In this document: one piece after another, positions 1 through 9,106 of the stretch
Position numbering within the stretch: the first letter of the stretch is position 1
Layout of the letters: every line of letters starts with the position of its first letter
From: Prosthecobacter debontii
GTDB taxonomy: Bacteria; Verrucomicrobiota; Verrucomicrobiia; Verrucomicrobiales; Akkermansiaceae
Length of the DNA: 32,206 nt
Assembly: GCA_945869465.1 (NCBI GenBank)
Contig: CAMBPB010000035.1
Coordinates: 1-32,206, forward strand
Direction of reading: 5' to 3'
Notes under the pieces: generated by a model
What the model saw: only the letters and a program-made list of their open reading frames with translations
The model's database searches: none
Told to the model about the DNA's origin: nothing
Program-made: the position numbers and the translations under genes

Positions 1-144
1 ATCTCATGGGACAGCATCGTCACTGGAATGCCGAGATATATCAACTGCTCGCAAAAAAGTCGCAATCGCCATTTCCCCGAAACGACCTTAAGGCCTTGTA
101 AACTCAAGGCTCAGGGCGCGCCGCGCCAGGTCTGTGGGACGGCA

Positions 145-855
145 GTGAAACGTCATCTTGTTTTATCGCTTGCCTCCTGGGCGATTTTCGCCGGCTCGTC
201 GATCGCGGATCCCGAAAAAGTCCAGGTTCTGGCGGAATGTTCCTACACGGAGGGGGACTATTCGGTGAAATTTCAATTCACGAAACGGGAATTCGACATG
301 CCGAGTGAAAAGCCACCGGGGACTCGGCAACCTTTCGATCCCAGACGCAGCGGCGTCCTGTTTTCCATTACCCGGACCGCCCGCGAAGGTGAAGAGTCAG
401 TGAATCTCGGAGGCCTCAATTATGGTAACGGGGAAAGGATGACGGACAAGGTCCATCACGGACAGCTTGTAACCGACGGGAAGAGGGTGTGGGGCCTGCT
501 CACGACGTCGATTGGAATGTTTCATTTGGTTGATGTTCCGTGTGACGCAGCAGGGGCTGCTATTCTGGATTATCGTCCCAATGAATACATTGGCACACCA
601 GTTGAACGAAGGAACAACAATCCCTTGAAGTCGAGAATCATAAAATTGCCGGATTTTCTGCTTCAATTCATGGGAATCGAACGTTGTAAGATGGCTCTCG
701 TTGACGGCAAGCTTATTTTTACCGGCAAGTTGACATATATGGGTAACCGGCCACCCGATGGAAGTACTGAAGAGTATCCGATGATCTTTTCTTACGATCC
801 GAAGACCGAAAAGTGGGCTGAGCCGACGGTGGATCGAGCCAAAGAACCACCCTGA
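145..855 (+). CDS. Secreted protein of unknown function
   Basis: I do not recognise the family. The frame is open from base 1, but I chose the GTG at 145 because the residues that follow (VKRHLVLSLASWAIFAGSSIA, then DPEK) form a good Sec signal peptide; an ATG at 28 in the same frame would bury it. From the GTG the product is about 236 residues with a handful of cysteines, no membrane segment after the signal and no motif I can name. The charged and proline-rich C-terminus (TVDRAKEPP) ends cleanly. Base composition is visibly less GC-rich than the genes at 5-14 kb, which may mean a different origin. Probably periplasmic or extracellular. If the true start lies at 28 or off the left edge, the N-terminus differs. 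Confidence 0.55.
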   Translation: MKRHLVLSLASWAIFAGSSIADPEKVQVLAECSYTEGDYSVKFQFTKREFDMPSEKPPGTRQPFDPRRSGVLFSITRTAREGEESVNLGGLNYGNGERMTDKVHHGQLVTDGKRVWGLLTTSIGMFHLVDVPCDAAGAAILDYRPNEYIGTPVERRNNNPLKSRIIKLPDFLLQFMGIERCKMALVDGKLIFTGKLTYMGNRPPDGSTEEYPMIFSYDPKTEKWAEPTVDRAKEPP

Positions 856-1249
856 TCCGTAACCACGGAAACTTGGATCGTTCGGTCGGAAGATAGTCCC
901 GGGCAACGGCTGGCGAGCGAACTGCAGGAATTGTATCTAACGCTGATAAAACAGGGGGCAAACGCGCCCTAACCAGTTGATCGTGAGGAGGAAATCTATT
1001 CCCGAGGTTGACAAAGTCCTCGGGTCTCCCCACCCCCATCCAAATCCTGTGAAAGGTGCCTTTTTCAGCTTTACACTTTTTTCACGTCGAAATTGCTAGA
1101 TCTGGAACGGGCGAAGCGGCTGGAACCCTAGTAGAATATAGGATTTCCGCGTATCGGCGAGGGTTTCCTGGACGTCGGCTGGGTGTAAAGCAGAGTGTAA
1201 AGCAACCGGTTTTTTGCCCGTTTTGGCGAAAGAATGGTGCAGCATGTCC
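856..1249. other. Intergenic stretch with one weak hairpin
   Basis: No convincing gene on either strand. A 7-bp stem (cccgagg at 1001-1007, cctcggg at 1018-1024) with a 10-nt loop is present but has no T-tract, so I do not call it a terminator. The motif gtgtaaag occurs twice in direct orientation near 1183-1205 and once inverted near 1073, flanking the transposase remnant that follows. These may be traces of its original ends. Confidence 0.4.
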
Positions 1250-1444
1250 ACTGTCCAGATGGAAATGCTTGCTCATCAGCACCCACGGATGCACCCGCCA
1301 GCCGAAGCTGCCACAGGCCCGCTTCATCAGATCCAGCCAGCTGTGGCGGTCCTTGGCGTCCTCAAACACCGGCTGGCCACCGTCGCCGCGCGCCATCACG
1401 TGGTAAACCGCTCCCGCCGCCTCGTAGCGCAAGGGTGGTGCCAT
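1250..1444 (-). pseudogene. Truncated REP-associated tyrosine transposase (RAYT/Y1_Tnp) N-terminus
   Basis: Starting from the ATG at 1444 the minus strand encodes about 65 residues typical of the start of a RAYT/IS200-like Y1 transposase: a 'YHVMARG' strand, then 'WVLMSKHFHL' with the H-x-H metal-binding pair. Directly after HFHL the sequence leaves the family (DSGHAAPFF...), and the frame runs on to 1082 without resemblance to it. The catalytic tyrosine region and C-terminus are absent, so it cannot be active. Full-length members carry 'SNHFHLL' followed by a long basic C-terminal half. An intact paralogue-like gene lies at 19756-20871, but the two proteins are clearly different RAYT subgroups. 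Confidence 0.7.
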
Positions 1445-1631
1445 GAACCCACCTGAACCCCCGGTGCTTCAGCCGTCAATGTTGGTTAGTCTGGACTGAC
1501 CCTTTCGAGGGCGGAAATCCAACCGAACTCGCGGAGCTTGCCACCTCTATGATTAAACCGTTTTGCCACCACATCTGGATTGATTGGGTTATTGGTGGAA
1601 GTTTGAGAACATGATCCCGTAGTAGGTCACC

Positions 1632-3002
1632 ATGATCGCGAGAATTCTTGGGCTATTGAGCTGGTGGGCGGGTGGGGCGCTAGGGCTCCTGGCGGTGGAA
1701 CCCGGTCCCTTGCAGGAGGGAGCGGTGGTGGAGGATTGGCCGCACTTCCTCGGACCGTATTGCAATGCGACGACCCGCGAGACCCCGTTGCTGAAGCAGT
1801 GGCCGGCCGCGGGGCTCACGATTGTTTGGGAAGCGGAGCGCTGGGAGGGGTATGCCTGCCCGGTCATGGCGGACGGACGCTTGTTCAATTTCCACCGGGT
1901 GGACGGGAAGGAAACCGTGGAATGCCGCGAACCCGAAACGGGCAAGGTGCTCTGGAAGTATTCCTACGCAGTGGCCTATCAGGATCGCTACGGGTTCAGT
2001 GCCGGGCCGCGCTCCAGCGCGGTAGTGGACGAGGGGAGGGTCTATGTGGCCGGGGTGAGGGCTCAGGTGCATTGCCTGAGCGCGGACAAGGGGGAGTTGC
2101 TGTGGCAGCGCGACCTGGAGAAGGACTATGCGGTGCCGCAGAATTTTTTCGGTTACGGGCCGACGCCGGTGGTTTTTCAGGACCGGGTCATCGTCAATGT
2201 CGGCGGAAAGGGCGCGGAGAGCGGAAGCGGGGTGTGCGTCGCGGCCTTCGACAAGAAGACAGGAAAAACGCTGTGGGAAGTGGTGGACCGGTGGGGTGCA
2301 AGCTACGCTTCGCCGGTGGTGGCGGCCATCCGAGGGAAAGTGTGTGCGATGGTGCTGGCGGCGGGGGAGAGCAAACCTCCGCATGGGGGACTTCTGACGA
2401 TCGATGTCGCGACCGGGGAAGTCTATGACCGGTTTCCATGGCGCGCTAACAAATACGAATCCGTTCTGGCTTCCTCGCCGCTGGCGATCGACGGGAATCA
2501 CGTCTTCATTTCCGAATGTTATGAACTGGGCGGAGTCCTGCTTGAGTTTGACGAGGAGCGGAAGTCGAAACCGGTTTGGAAGCAGCGCGAGTTCGGGATG
2601 CATTTCATGATGCCGGTCGTGAAGGACGGGCACCTTTATGGCTTCGCGGGGCGCAATCCTCCCGATACCGAATTCAAGTGTGTCAATCTCGCGACGGGAG
2701 AGGTGGTGTGGACCAAGGACTACCGTTGGGAGGAGAAAGGACAGGTGGAGGGATTGTTCCGCGCCAGTCTCTTGCAGGCCGGGAAGCGCTACTTCGCGCT
2801 GGGAGAGGATGGGATTTTCGTGGAACTGGAACTCTCGCCGGAGGGGTCGAGGGTGGTGCAGCGCACCCGGCTGTTCACCGCCCGGGAAGCATGGACCTTG
2901 CCCAGCCTGCACCGGGGCTTGCTCTATGTGGTGCAGAACAGCCCCGATGTGCTGCTGGGGAAGAAGCCGCGGATGATCTGTTACGACCTGCGGGGGAAGT
3001 GA
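1632..3002 (+). CDS. Exported PQQ-binding-like beta-propeller protein
   Basis: A 456-residue protein with an N-terminal hydrophobic signal (MIARILGLLSWWAGGALGLLAVE). A 'DWPHFLGPYCN' motif near residues 35-45 is the hallmark opening of the planctomycete/verrucomicrobial family of exported PQQ-like (BamB-type) propellers. Several blade repeats are visible with the pattern 'LxxxxGxxxW', for example PETGKVLWKYSY, SADKGELLWQRDL, DKKTGKTLWEVVD and NLATGEVVWTKDY. Length is normal for a seven- or eight-bladed propeller. Such proteins act in the periplasm. Some are scaffolds and some are putative quinoprotein dehydrogenases, and the sequence does not tell which. No partner gene is adjacent, so the substrate is unknown. 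The ATG at 1632 directly precedes the signal peptide. Confidence 0.85.
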   Translation: MIARILGLLSWWAGGALGLLAVEPGPLQEGAVVEDWPHFLGPYCNATTRETPLLKQWPAAGLTIVWEAERWEGYACPVMADGRLFNFHRVDGKETVECREPETGKVLWKYSYAVAYQDRYGFSAGPRSSAVVDEGRVYVAGVRAQVHCLSADKGELLWQRDLEKDYAVPQNFFGYGPTPVVFQDRVIVNVGGKGAESGSGVCVAAFDKKTGKTLWEVVDRWGASYASPVVAAIRGKVCAMVLAAGESKPPHGGLLTIDVATGEVYDRFPWRANKYESVLASSPLAIDGNHVFISECYELGGVLLEFDEERKSKPVWKQREFGMHFMMPVVKDGHLYGFAGRNPPDTEFKCVNLATGEVVWTKDYRWEEKGQVEGLFRASLLQAGKRYFALGEDGIFVELELSPEGSRVVQRTRLFTAREAWTLPSLHRGLLYVVQNSPDVLLGKKPRMICYDLRGK

Positions 3003-3234
3003 GGCAGCGAGGTGTCCGCCCGCCTTTTTTCAACGATTTGCTGAGAGGAGCAGGGCACAGGGCCAGGCCTTGCCCAAGATGGCCAAGGCAGCAACTCGCG
3101 ACGAACTCAAGGCTGCGATTGCTGGCAGGATCGGGCGCGTCCCGCCATCAGATTCGAATCCAAGGTGATATCTCGACGCTCGGAGAGGATGGCAAGGGGT
3201 TGCATTGCCCACCCTCATCCGTATCGTGCCCAAC

Positions 3235-4764
3235 ATGCTTCGATGTATCATTGCGATGTTCCTGTTTCCGGCGGCTGCTTGGGCCGAGCGGATCAATCAC
3301 GAAGGCCGCATGCTCGGTCCGCCGCCGGTGGTCACGACGCCCACGCTCTTCAACACGGCGGCTGCGGATGTCTTGCTCGCGGCCATGCAGATCATGCCGG
3401 TGGACAACTCCTGGAATGAAGATGTCTCGGCACGGCCCTTGCTCGCGAACAGCTCGGCGATGATCGCGCGGATCAAGGCGGATCTCGCCTCCGACCGCCA
3501 GAAACTGCGGCTTTTCTCGGAGATGAATTTCGTTCTGGTGCCCGACACGCAGCCCACCCAGCCGATCAAGTTTTTCCAATATGCCTCCGAATCCGATCTC
3601 GACGGCGGAACTTCGCCCTACGGACTCTATCCCATCCCGTCGAACCTCCCCGTTGAAACCTGGCCGGTCGGGACAGGAACTCTCACGTTTTCCCAATGGC
3701 AGCAGGACTCCACCAATCAGGGTGGCGACCGGCATTCGATCATCGTCAAACCCGGCGCGGGTTATCTGTGGGAGACGTGGCTCACGAAACTGGTCGGCGG
3801 CGAGTGGCGCGCCTCGAATGGCGCCAAGTTCAACCTCAACTCCAATGCCTTGCGCCCGGTGGGATGGACATCCGCCGATGCCGCGGGTCTCGCCATGTTT
3901 CCCGCGCTTGTGCGATACGACGAGTGCCAGCGCGGCATGGTCGAGCACGCCCTGAGACTGGTGGTCGCCCGCACCCGCGTCGGCCCGATTTATCCCGCCA
4001 CGCACCAGGCATCGGTCGGCAACCTCACTGATCCGGACATCCCCGCCATGGGCCAGCGCCTGCGCCTGAGCGCCGGTTTTTCAATCCCTGAAAATTACAC
4101 CAAACCGGAACAGGCCGTGCTGCTCGCCTTGAAAAAATATGGCGCCATCGTCGCCGACAACGGCGGTTTTTTCTCGGTCTCCATCACGCCGGACGACCGC
4201 TACGGCAACACGCTCGATCACATCCTCAACAGCGTGCCTATCAGCAGTTTCGAAGTCGTGCAAAGCACCGGAGCCACCACCGGTCCGAGGGCTCCCGGCG
4301 CGCCGACTGCGGATGCGGGAGGGGATCAATGGTTGCCCGTCGGCAGTCTCGCGCAGCTTCAGGGAAACGTCAGCAACGCCACCACCGTGAAATGGAAACG
4401 CCACTCCGGTCCCGCACCCGTCACTTTTGGCGACACCACCCAGGCCGTCACGAGTGCCGCCTTTTCGATTCCAGGCACTTATACCCTGATGCTCAGCGCC
4501 GCCGATGGCACCCACGCCGTGGCCTATGATGCCCTCGTCATCCACGTCACGCTCACTCCCGCCGTCAGTCGCTCTGGCAATGACGAGATCACCAGTTTTC
4601 CGAGCACCGCCGGCCATCACTATCGCGTGGAGCACAGCGCCAACCTCACGTCCTGGGACACCGTGGCCGACAACATTCCCGGCACCGGTGCCACTCTTCA
4701 CGTCACTCACTCCGGAGCCTTCAGCGCCTCCCGCCATTTCTATCGAGTGGCGGTGCTGGATTGA
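3235..4764 (+). CDS. Secreted conserved protein with 'SADAAGL' domain and PKD-like C-terminus
   Basis: I place the start at the ATG at 3235 because MLRCIIAMFLFPAAAWA is a signal peptide; a TTG 30 bases earlier is in frame but less plausible. The 509-residue product has two parts. Residues to about 345 match, from memory, a widespread uncharacterised secreted family with the signature 'SADAAGLxMFPxLVRYDE', a later 'YPATHxAS', 'MGQRLRLSA' and 'YGxIVADNG'. Residues from about 360 (ADAGGDQWLPVGSLAQLQG) form a PKD/K319-like beta-sandwich, followed by a C-terminal segment common in verrucomicrobial exported proteins (YRVEHSANLTSW ... HFYRVAVLD). I know no established enzymatic activity. It is likely extracellular or cell-surface. 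It stands alone between the PQQ propeller gene and a broken lipoprotein gene. Confidence 0.75.
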   Translation: MLRCIIAMFLFPAAAWAERINHEGRMLGPPPVVTTPTLFNTAAADVLLAAMQIMPVDNSWNEDVSARPLLANSSAMIARIKADLASDRQKLRLFSEMNFVLVPDTQPTQPIKFFQYASESDLDGGTSPYGLYPIPSNLPVETWPVGTGTLTFSQWQQDSTNQGGDRHSIIVKPGAGYLWETWLTKLVGGEWRASNGAKFNLNSNALRPVGWTSADAAGLAMFPALVRYDECQRGMVEHALRLVVARTRVGPIYPATHQASVGNLTDPDIPAMGQRLRLSAGFSIPENYTKPEQAVLLALKKYGAIVADNGGFFSVSITPDDRYGNTLDHILNSVPISSFEVVQSTGATTGPRAPGAPTADAGGDQWLPVGSLAQLQGNVSNATTVKWKRHSGPAPVTFGDTTQAVTSAAFSIPGTYTLMLSAADGTHAVAYDALVIHVTLTPAVSRSGNDEITSFPSTAGHHYRVEHSANLTSWDTVADNIPGTGATLHVTHSGAFSASRHFYRVAVLD

Positions 4765-4855
4765 ACGCGGCGGGGCGTGGCGAGGATGAAATCACAAAAT
4801 CCGCGACGGCGTTTCAAATTGAGAAAAAAGGGTTTCAGACTGCCGTTTTGCCTCC

Positions 4856-5177
4856 ATGATCTTTTCCCGTTCGGTATTTTCCCTGGCGATTCTTGCGAGC
4901 CTTCTGATGTCACAATCCTGCCTCGCCAAGCGAGGCAACTCCAGTGCCTGTGGCGCCGCTGGTCATTGGCACGACCACCTTCCGCGCCGAAGCAAGTCCG
5001 CTCGGACTGGTCGCAGCCGTGTATACGCAGAATGGCGGCACACTTTGGACCAAACAGATTTACGTCACCCGCTACGACGCCGACCTGGAACGGGACGTTC
5101 AGGACCGCTTCATCACCAGCCTGCGCCCGGCCGATGGCGGCCTCATCGTCACGGTCGAAGGCGGTGAAGCGCCTTGA
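4856..5177 (+). pseudogene. Small lipoprotein gene with a +1 frameshift at the lipobox
   Basis: The ATG at 4856 begins a lipoprotein signal (MIFSRSVFSLAILASLLMSQSC) ending in a lipobox-like LMSQSC. Directly after the cysteine codon (4919-4921) the natural continuation lies in the next frame: skipping one C at 4922 gives SPSEATPVPVAPLVIG and then an uninterrupted sequence to the TGA at 5175-5177. Unshifted, the first frame runs into arginine-rich, non-protein-like sequence. The repaired product would be about 106 residues: an anchored lipoprotein with a Pro/Ser/Thr linker and a small domain containing 'VYTQNGGTLWTKQIYVTRYDADLERDVQDRF' in two adjoining pieces. I do not recognise the domain. The shift site falls in a 7-bp hairpin (4919-4937). 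A single-base sequencing error would make this a normal gene. Confidence 0.6.
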
Positions 5178-5186
5178 AGACGCCAT

Positions 5187-5211
5187 GTAGCGCGGCCTCG
5201 CCGCAGGCCGC
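5187..5211. repeat. REP-like palindrome preceded by GTAG
   Basis: A GTAG tetranucleotide (5187-5190) is followed by gcggc-ctc-gccgc (5192-5204). The same bases can also fold as a 7-bp stem, gcggcct/aggccgc, over 5192-5211. GTAG-plus-hairpin is the classical layout of REP sequences used by RAYT transposases. The core ggcctcgccgc recurs in the perfect palindrome at 25724-25755. The remainder of the 277-bp gap 5178-5454 holds nothing else I can identify. Confidence 0.45.
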
Positions 5212-5454
5212 AGACAAAGGGGTGCGCAAGCTTGAAGCCAAGGAACTCCGCAACGGCCCCAGCTTGGTCACCGCTTTCACCATTCTTTGTCCTGCGCTCC
5301 GGGCGAAAGCGATCCCAGTCATCGCAGGACAATGTCCATTTGTCGCCTCGGAAACCAAGTTCAATGCCCATCCGTGGCTCAAACCGGACGATCCGCCGAA
5401 ATCCGGTTTTTTGCTTCCGCCCGCCTCCCATCCCGGTGTTGTCTTGGCGCGTCT

Positions 5455-7092
5455 ATGAACATCGGCATCGCCCAAATCAACCCGGTCGTCGGAGATTTCC
5501 CCGGCAATGCCAAGCGCATCCTCGCTGCCTACCGCGAATGCCTCGATGCGGGTGCGCAAATCGTGCTGACGCCGGAACTCTCGCTCGCCGGTTATCCGCC
5601 GCGCGATTTGGTGTTCAAATCGCAGTTCGTGCCGAAATGCCTGCAGGCGCTCGATTACCTGGCCGGCGAATCCCGCACGGTGCCGCTGCTCGTCGGCTAC
5701 GTGGACCACCACCATCCCACGAAACCCGGCAAGCCGTTCCGCAATGCCGTGGCTTGGCTGGAAGGCGGGACCATCCGCCACCGCGTCTGGAAAACCCTGC
5801 TGCCCACCTACGACGTCTTCGACGAGCGCCGCTACTTCGAACCCGGCGAATCGTGCGAACCGATCGTTTGGAACGGCAAACGCATCGGCCTAACCATTTG
5901 TGAGGACATCTGGACGGAGGATTACCTGCAACGTCCGTTTTACGACCGCGATCCCGTCGATGAACTCGCCGCGAAAGGCATCGATCTGCTCCTGAACCTG
6001 AGCGCCTCGCCGTTCCATTTGGGTAAACCCATCCTGCGGCGAGCGATGATCGGCGGCATCGCCCATCGCATCAAGGTCCCGGTGGTCTATTGCAACACGG
6101 TGGGCGCGAACGATCAACTCGTCTTCGACGGCCACTCGCTGGTCGCCGGAGCCAATGGCCGGATTGCCGTCCAACTCCCGGGTTTCCGCGAAACCTGCCG
6201 CGTGGTCGATCCCTTCCTCACCGTGGATGACGATGTCCCCTGCGAGGACGGCGAGACCTCCCAGCTCTATCAGGCCCTCGTTCTCGGGCTGCGCGACTAC
6301 GTCACCAAGTGCGGGTTCTCCAGCGTTTGCCTCGGTCTGAGCGGCGGCATCGATTCCGCCCTCACCGCGGTGATCGCCGCAGACGCGCTCGGCGCGCAAA
6401 ACGTGCGCGGCCTGACCATGCCAAGCCCTTATTCCTCACGCGGCAGCGTGGAGGATTCGTTCGCACTGGCAAAAAGCCTCGGCATCCGCTGCGATGAGGT
6501 CCCCATCGCCGGCGCCTTGGAGGCCGTGAAAGCCGCGATGCGTCCGCTGTTCGAAGGCAAACCCGAGGACGTGACCGAGGAAAACATGCAGGCACGCATC
6601 CGCGGCTTGCTGCTGATGGCCTTGTCTAACAAAGAAAACCATCTGCTTCTGACCACCGGTAACAAAAGCGAACTCGCCGTGGGCTACTGCACGATCTACG
6701 GCGACATGAACGGCGGCTTGGCGGTGATCTCGGACCTGCCGAAAACCCGTGTTTACGAAGTGGCGCGCTGGATCAACCGCGAACGCGAAATCATCCCGTG
6801 GAACACCATCGACAAGCCACCCAGCGCCGAGCTGCGGCCCGACCAAAAGGACCAGGACACCCTGCCTCCCTACGACATTCTCGATGGTATCCTCGAACTC
6901 TACGTCGAACACCAATTCTCACCCGACGAAATCATCGCCCGCGGCTACGCCGAAGGCACCGTGCGTTGGGTGCAGCGCCGCGTCGATCTCAACGAGTGGA
7001 AACGCCATCAGGCCGCGCCAGGCCTCCGCGTGACCTCCAAAGCCTTCGGCGTTGGCCGCCGCATGCCCATCGTGCAGCGCTTCATCGAATGA
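5455..7092 (+). CDS. nadE: Glutamine-dependent NAD+ synthetase
   Basis: Catalyses the last step of NAD+ biosynthesis: amidation of nicotinic acid adenine dinucleotide using ATP and glutamine, in the cytoplasm. The 545-residue protein has the two expected domains. The N-terminal nitrilase-fold glutaminase carries the Glu-Lys-Cys triad: E41 in TPELSLAGYPPRD, K113 in WKTLLPTYDVFDE, C149 in ICEDIW. The C-terminal synthetase carries the PP-loop SGGIDS at 296-301, followed by 'TTGNKSELAVGYCTIYGDMNGG' in two adjoining pieces, and ends in RRMPIVQRFIE. The frame is open further upstream, but the ATG at 5455 starts exactly at the conserved MNIGIAQINPVVGD. It is followed after 43 bases by the beta-helix gene on the same strand, so the two may be co-transcribed. 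All key residues are present. Confidence 0.97.
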   Translation: MNIGIAQINPVVGDFPGNAKRILAAYRECLDAGAQIVLTPELSLAGYPPRDLVFKSQFVPKCLQALDYLAGESRTVPLLVGYVDHHHPTKPGKPFRNAVAWLEGGTIRHRVWKTLLPTYDVFDERRYFEPGESCEPIVWNGKRIGLTICEDIWTEDYLQRPFYDRDPVDELAAKGIDLLLNLSASPFHLGKPILRRAMIGGIAHRIKVPVVYCNTVGANDQLVFDGHSLVAGANGRIAVQLPGFRETCRVVDPFLTVDDDVPCEDGETSQLYQALVLGLRDYVTKCGFSSVCLGLSGGIDSALTAVIAADALGAQNVRGLTMPSPYSSRGSVEDSFALAKSLGIRCDEVPIAGALEAVKAAMRPLFEGKPEDVTEENMQARIRGLLLMALSNKENHLLLTTGNKSELAVGYCTIYGDMNGGLAVISDLPKTRVYEVARWINREREIIPWNTIDKPPSAELRPDQKDQDTLPPYDILDGILELYVEHQFSPDEIIARGYAEGTVRWVQRRVDLNEWKRHQAAPGLRVTSKAFGVGRRMPIVQRFIE

Positions 7093-7135
7093 ACCCGGAG
7101 CCACCCCCGACCAGTAACTAACAAAATACCCGCCG

Positions 7136-9106
7136 ATGACTCTCAGCGATGCCCGCAAAATCCTCGGAATGGGTCCGAACGAAGATCCGCGCCCTCATCT
7201 GGCGGAATTTCAAAATGCCCGCGAGCGCATCGCCGAGATGGTGAGGACCGCCCCTAACGAAATCCTCGCCGACCGCTATCAACAGGGCCTCGTCGAATTT
7301 GACCAGGCCCTCGCCGCCATTCGGGAATATCTTGAAGCATTGGGACTGGCAATTCCCCGGACACCCTCGCCAAAACCGGAGCGAGAACCCGCCGCCACGG
7401 TCGTCCCGTTGATTCCGGACACAGCCAAAACCCCCAAGCCCCGCCGGCGCGCGCTTGCATGGTCCGCATGGCTCGTCGTGTTTCTTGTGGGCGCCGCGGG
7501 AGGCTGGCTGCTCTATTACAAAACTGAGGAAAGCAAAGTCCTGCAACGGCAGGCCCGCATCGCCTTTCTCGAACGCATGGGGGCCATATATGTCGAAAAC
7601 CGCCGCTGGCAGGAAGCCACCAAGTCGTTCGCGGAAATCGAAGAACTCACTCCCGGATCGGAGCTCGCCTTGATCGGACGCCGCAGCATTGAGGTCGGTA
7701 TGACCGAGGAGCAAACGCAGTTTGTCGGCTACTGGAGCGGCCAGGCCAGCGCCGAACTCGATGCCGGCCGCCTCGACGAGGCACAGGCCGCGATCCAGCG
7801 CGTGATCGACACTTTTCCTGCGCAAACGGAAGCCCCGGCCATTCTCCAACGGATCGAGACCGCTCGCTTCGGCCAATCGCTGGCCGCCGCCATCCTCACC
7901 GCGCGCAAACAACTCGATGAGCGCCAGTGGGACGTGGCCATCGCCAGCGCCCGCCGCATCCTCGCCACCTCACCTAACAACGAGGACGCCGCATCCATCG
8001 CCGCGGATGCCACCGCCGCCCTCGAAAAACACAACTTGAATCGATCAAAGGCCAAGGAACTGCTCGTGCAAGCCATCGCCCGCGATCAAGGCCAGTTCGA
8101 CCAACAGGCGCTCGACTTGCTGCGCGATGCCGCCTCGCTCGCGCCTGACAACGCGGCAATCGCCGTGCGCTTGGAAAAAATGGCGTCCTACATCCGCACC
8201 CTGCGGGTTCCGGGGGATTTCGCCACGCCCGCCGAAGCCCTTGCCGCGGCGCGCGACCGCGACCGCATCGTCCTATCAGAAAATACCTGGCAAGGCCCGC
8301 TTTTCGTCAACGCTGCCATCGAGCTCCAAGGCGCCGGTTTTGGCAAGACTCTCATCGAGTGCCCGGCCGCCGAGGGCAGTCCCATCACCATCGGTCCCGA
8401 TGCCAAGGGCGCGCGCATCAGCGGCATCACCTTCCGCCACGAATCGTTCCTTGCCGTCGGCACCGATCGTTTTTCCGCCGCACTCGTCCGCAGTGGCCAG
8501 GCGACTTTTGTGGACTGCCATTTCAGCGACGCGAGCGGCCACGGGCTGGCGGTCATCGAAAACGGCCAGGCGGTCGGCAAGCGCTGCCGATTTGCGGACA
8601 ATGGCTGGAACGGGGCCGCTGCCATCGGCAAGGGCTGCGCTCTCGACATCAGGGATTCCGAATCACTCAACAATTTCGAGCATGGGATCCAATCCTGGGA
8701 CGGCGCGGCAGTCACCCTCATCAACAACCGCTGCGAAGGCAACAGCCGCAATGGCATTCACACTGACAACGGCGAAGCGTCCGCCACGATCGAAGGCAAT
8801 CAATTGCTCGCCAACCGTGAATTCGGACTCGTGCTCGATAGCGCCGGCGCGGGAAAAATCTCCGGCAACACGGCTCGCGCGAATCTGCTAGGCGGTTTGG
8901 TGATTCGTGCTGCCGCCTCCGCGCTTGCCGTCACCGGCAATCACGCGACTCTCAATCAGGGACCGGGACTGGTGCTCGAAAAGAGCCTCTCCGCCGCCGA
9001 TTACTCGGCCAACACCGTGATGAAAAACGCCTCCCGGGAAATCCTTGCCGACGCCGACTTGTCCCTTCACGAAGAACCTGGGGAAACGTCCGCCAACAAG
9101 GAATGA
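7136..9106 (+). CDS. Membrane-anchored TPR / right-handed beta-helix protein
   Basis: A 656-residue protein of unknown function. Residues 1-70 form a small cytosolic helical domain opening with LSDARKILGMGPNEDPR; its spacing faintly recalls a J-domain, but the HPD triad is absent. After a Pro/Lys-rich linker there is one transmembrane segment at about 107-129 (AWLVVFLVGAAGGWLLYY). Residues about 130-350 are helical TPR-like repeats rich in Ala and Asp ('RRWQEATKSFAEIEEL', 'GRLDEAQAAIQRVIDTFP', 'RQWDVAIASARRILATSP'). Residues about 355-640 are a parallel beta-helix with recurring 'NxxxGNxxxGI/L' rungs (GNSRNGIHTDNGEA, GNQLLANREFGLVL), resembling NosD/pectate-lyase-like folds. Topology should be N-in, helix-out. 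It follows nadE closely, but I see no functional link. It may bind cell-envelope polysaccharide. Confidence 0.8.
   Translation: MTLSDARKILGMGPNEDPRPHLAEFQNARERIAEMVRTAPNEILADRYQQGLVEFDQALAAIREYLEALGLAIPRTPSPKPEREPAATVVPLIPDTAKTPKPRRRALAWSAWLVVFLVGAAGGWLLYYKTEESKVLQRQARIAFLERMGAIYVENRRWQEATKSFAEIEELTPGSELALIGRRSIEVGMTEEQTQFVGYWSGQASAELDAGRLDEAQAAIQRVIDTFPAQTEAPAILQRIETARFGQSLAAAILTARKQLDERQWDVAIASARRILATSPNNEDAASIAADATAALEKHNLNRSKAKELLVQAIARDQGQFDQQALDLLRDAASLAPDNAAIAVRLEKMASYIRTLRVPGDFATPAEALAAARDRDRIVLSENTWQGPLFVNAAIELQGAGFGKTLIECPAAEGSPITIGPDAKGARISGITFRHESFLAVGTDRFSAALVRSGQATFVDCHFSDASGHGLAVIENGQAVGKRCRFADNGWNGAAAIGKGCALDIRDSESLNNFEHGIQSWDGAAVTLINNRCEGNSRNGIHTDNGEASATIEGNQLLANREFGLVLDSAGAGKISGNTARANLLGGLVIRAAASALAVTGNHATLNQGPGLVLEKSLSAADYSANTVMKNASREILADADLSLHEEPGETSANKE

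Noticed and set aside
1447..1614. A start-less plus-strand frame (DPFEGGNPTELAELATSM...) before the PQQ gene
   Set aside because: It looks somewhat protein-like and could be a gene tail, but there is no start and I recognise no family, so I do not call it.
1680..2912. A 410-codon open frame antisense to the PQQ propeller gene
   Set aside because: It is Arg/His/Pro-rich with no domain, and mirrors the GC-rich codon pattern of the real plus-strand gene, which has clear propeller repeats.
3079..3168. A 29-codon ORF (MAKAATRDELKAAIAGR...) between the PQQ and SADAAGL genes
   Set aside because: Too short, no ribosome-binding site and no family; possibly chance.
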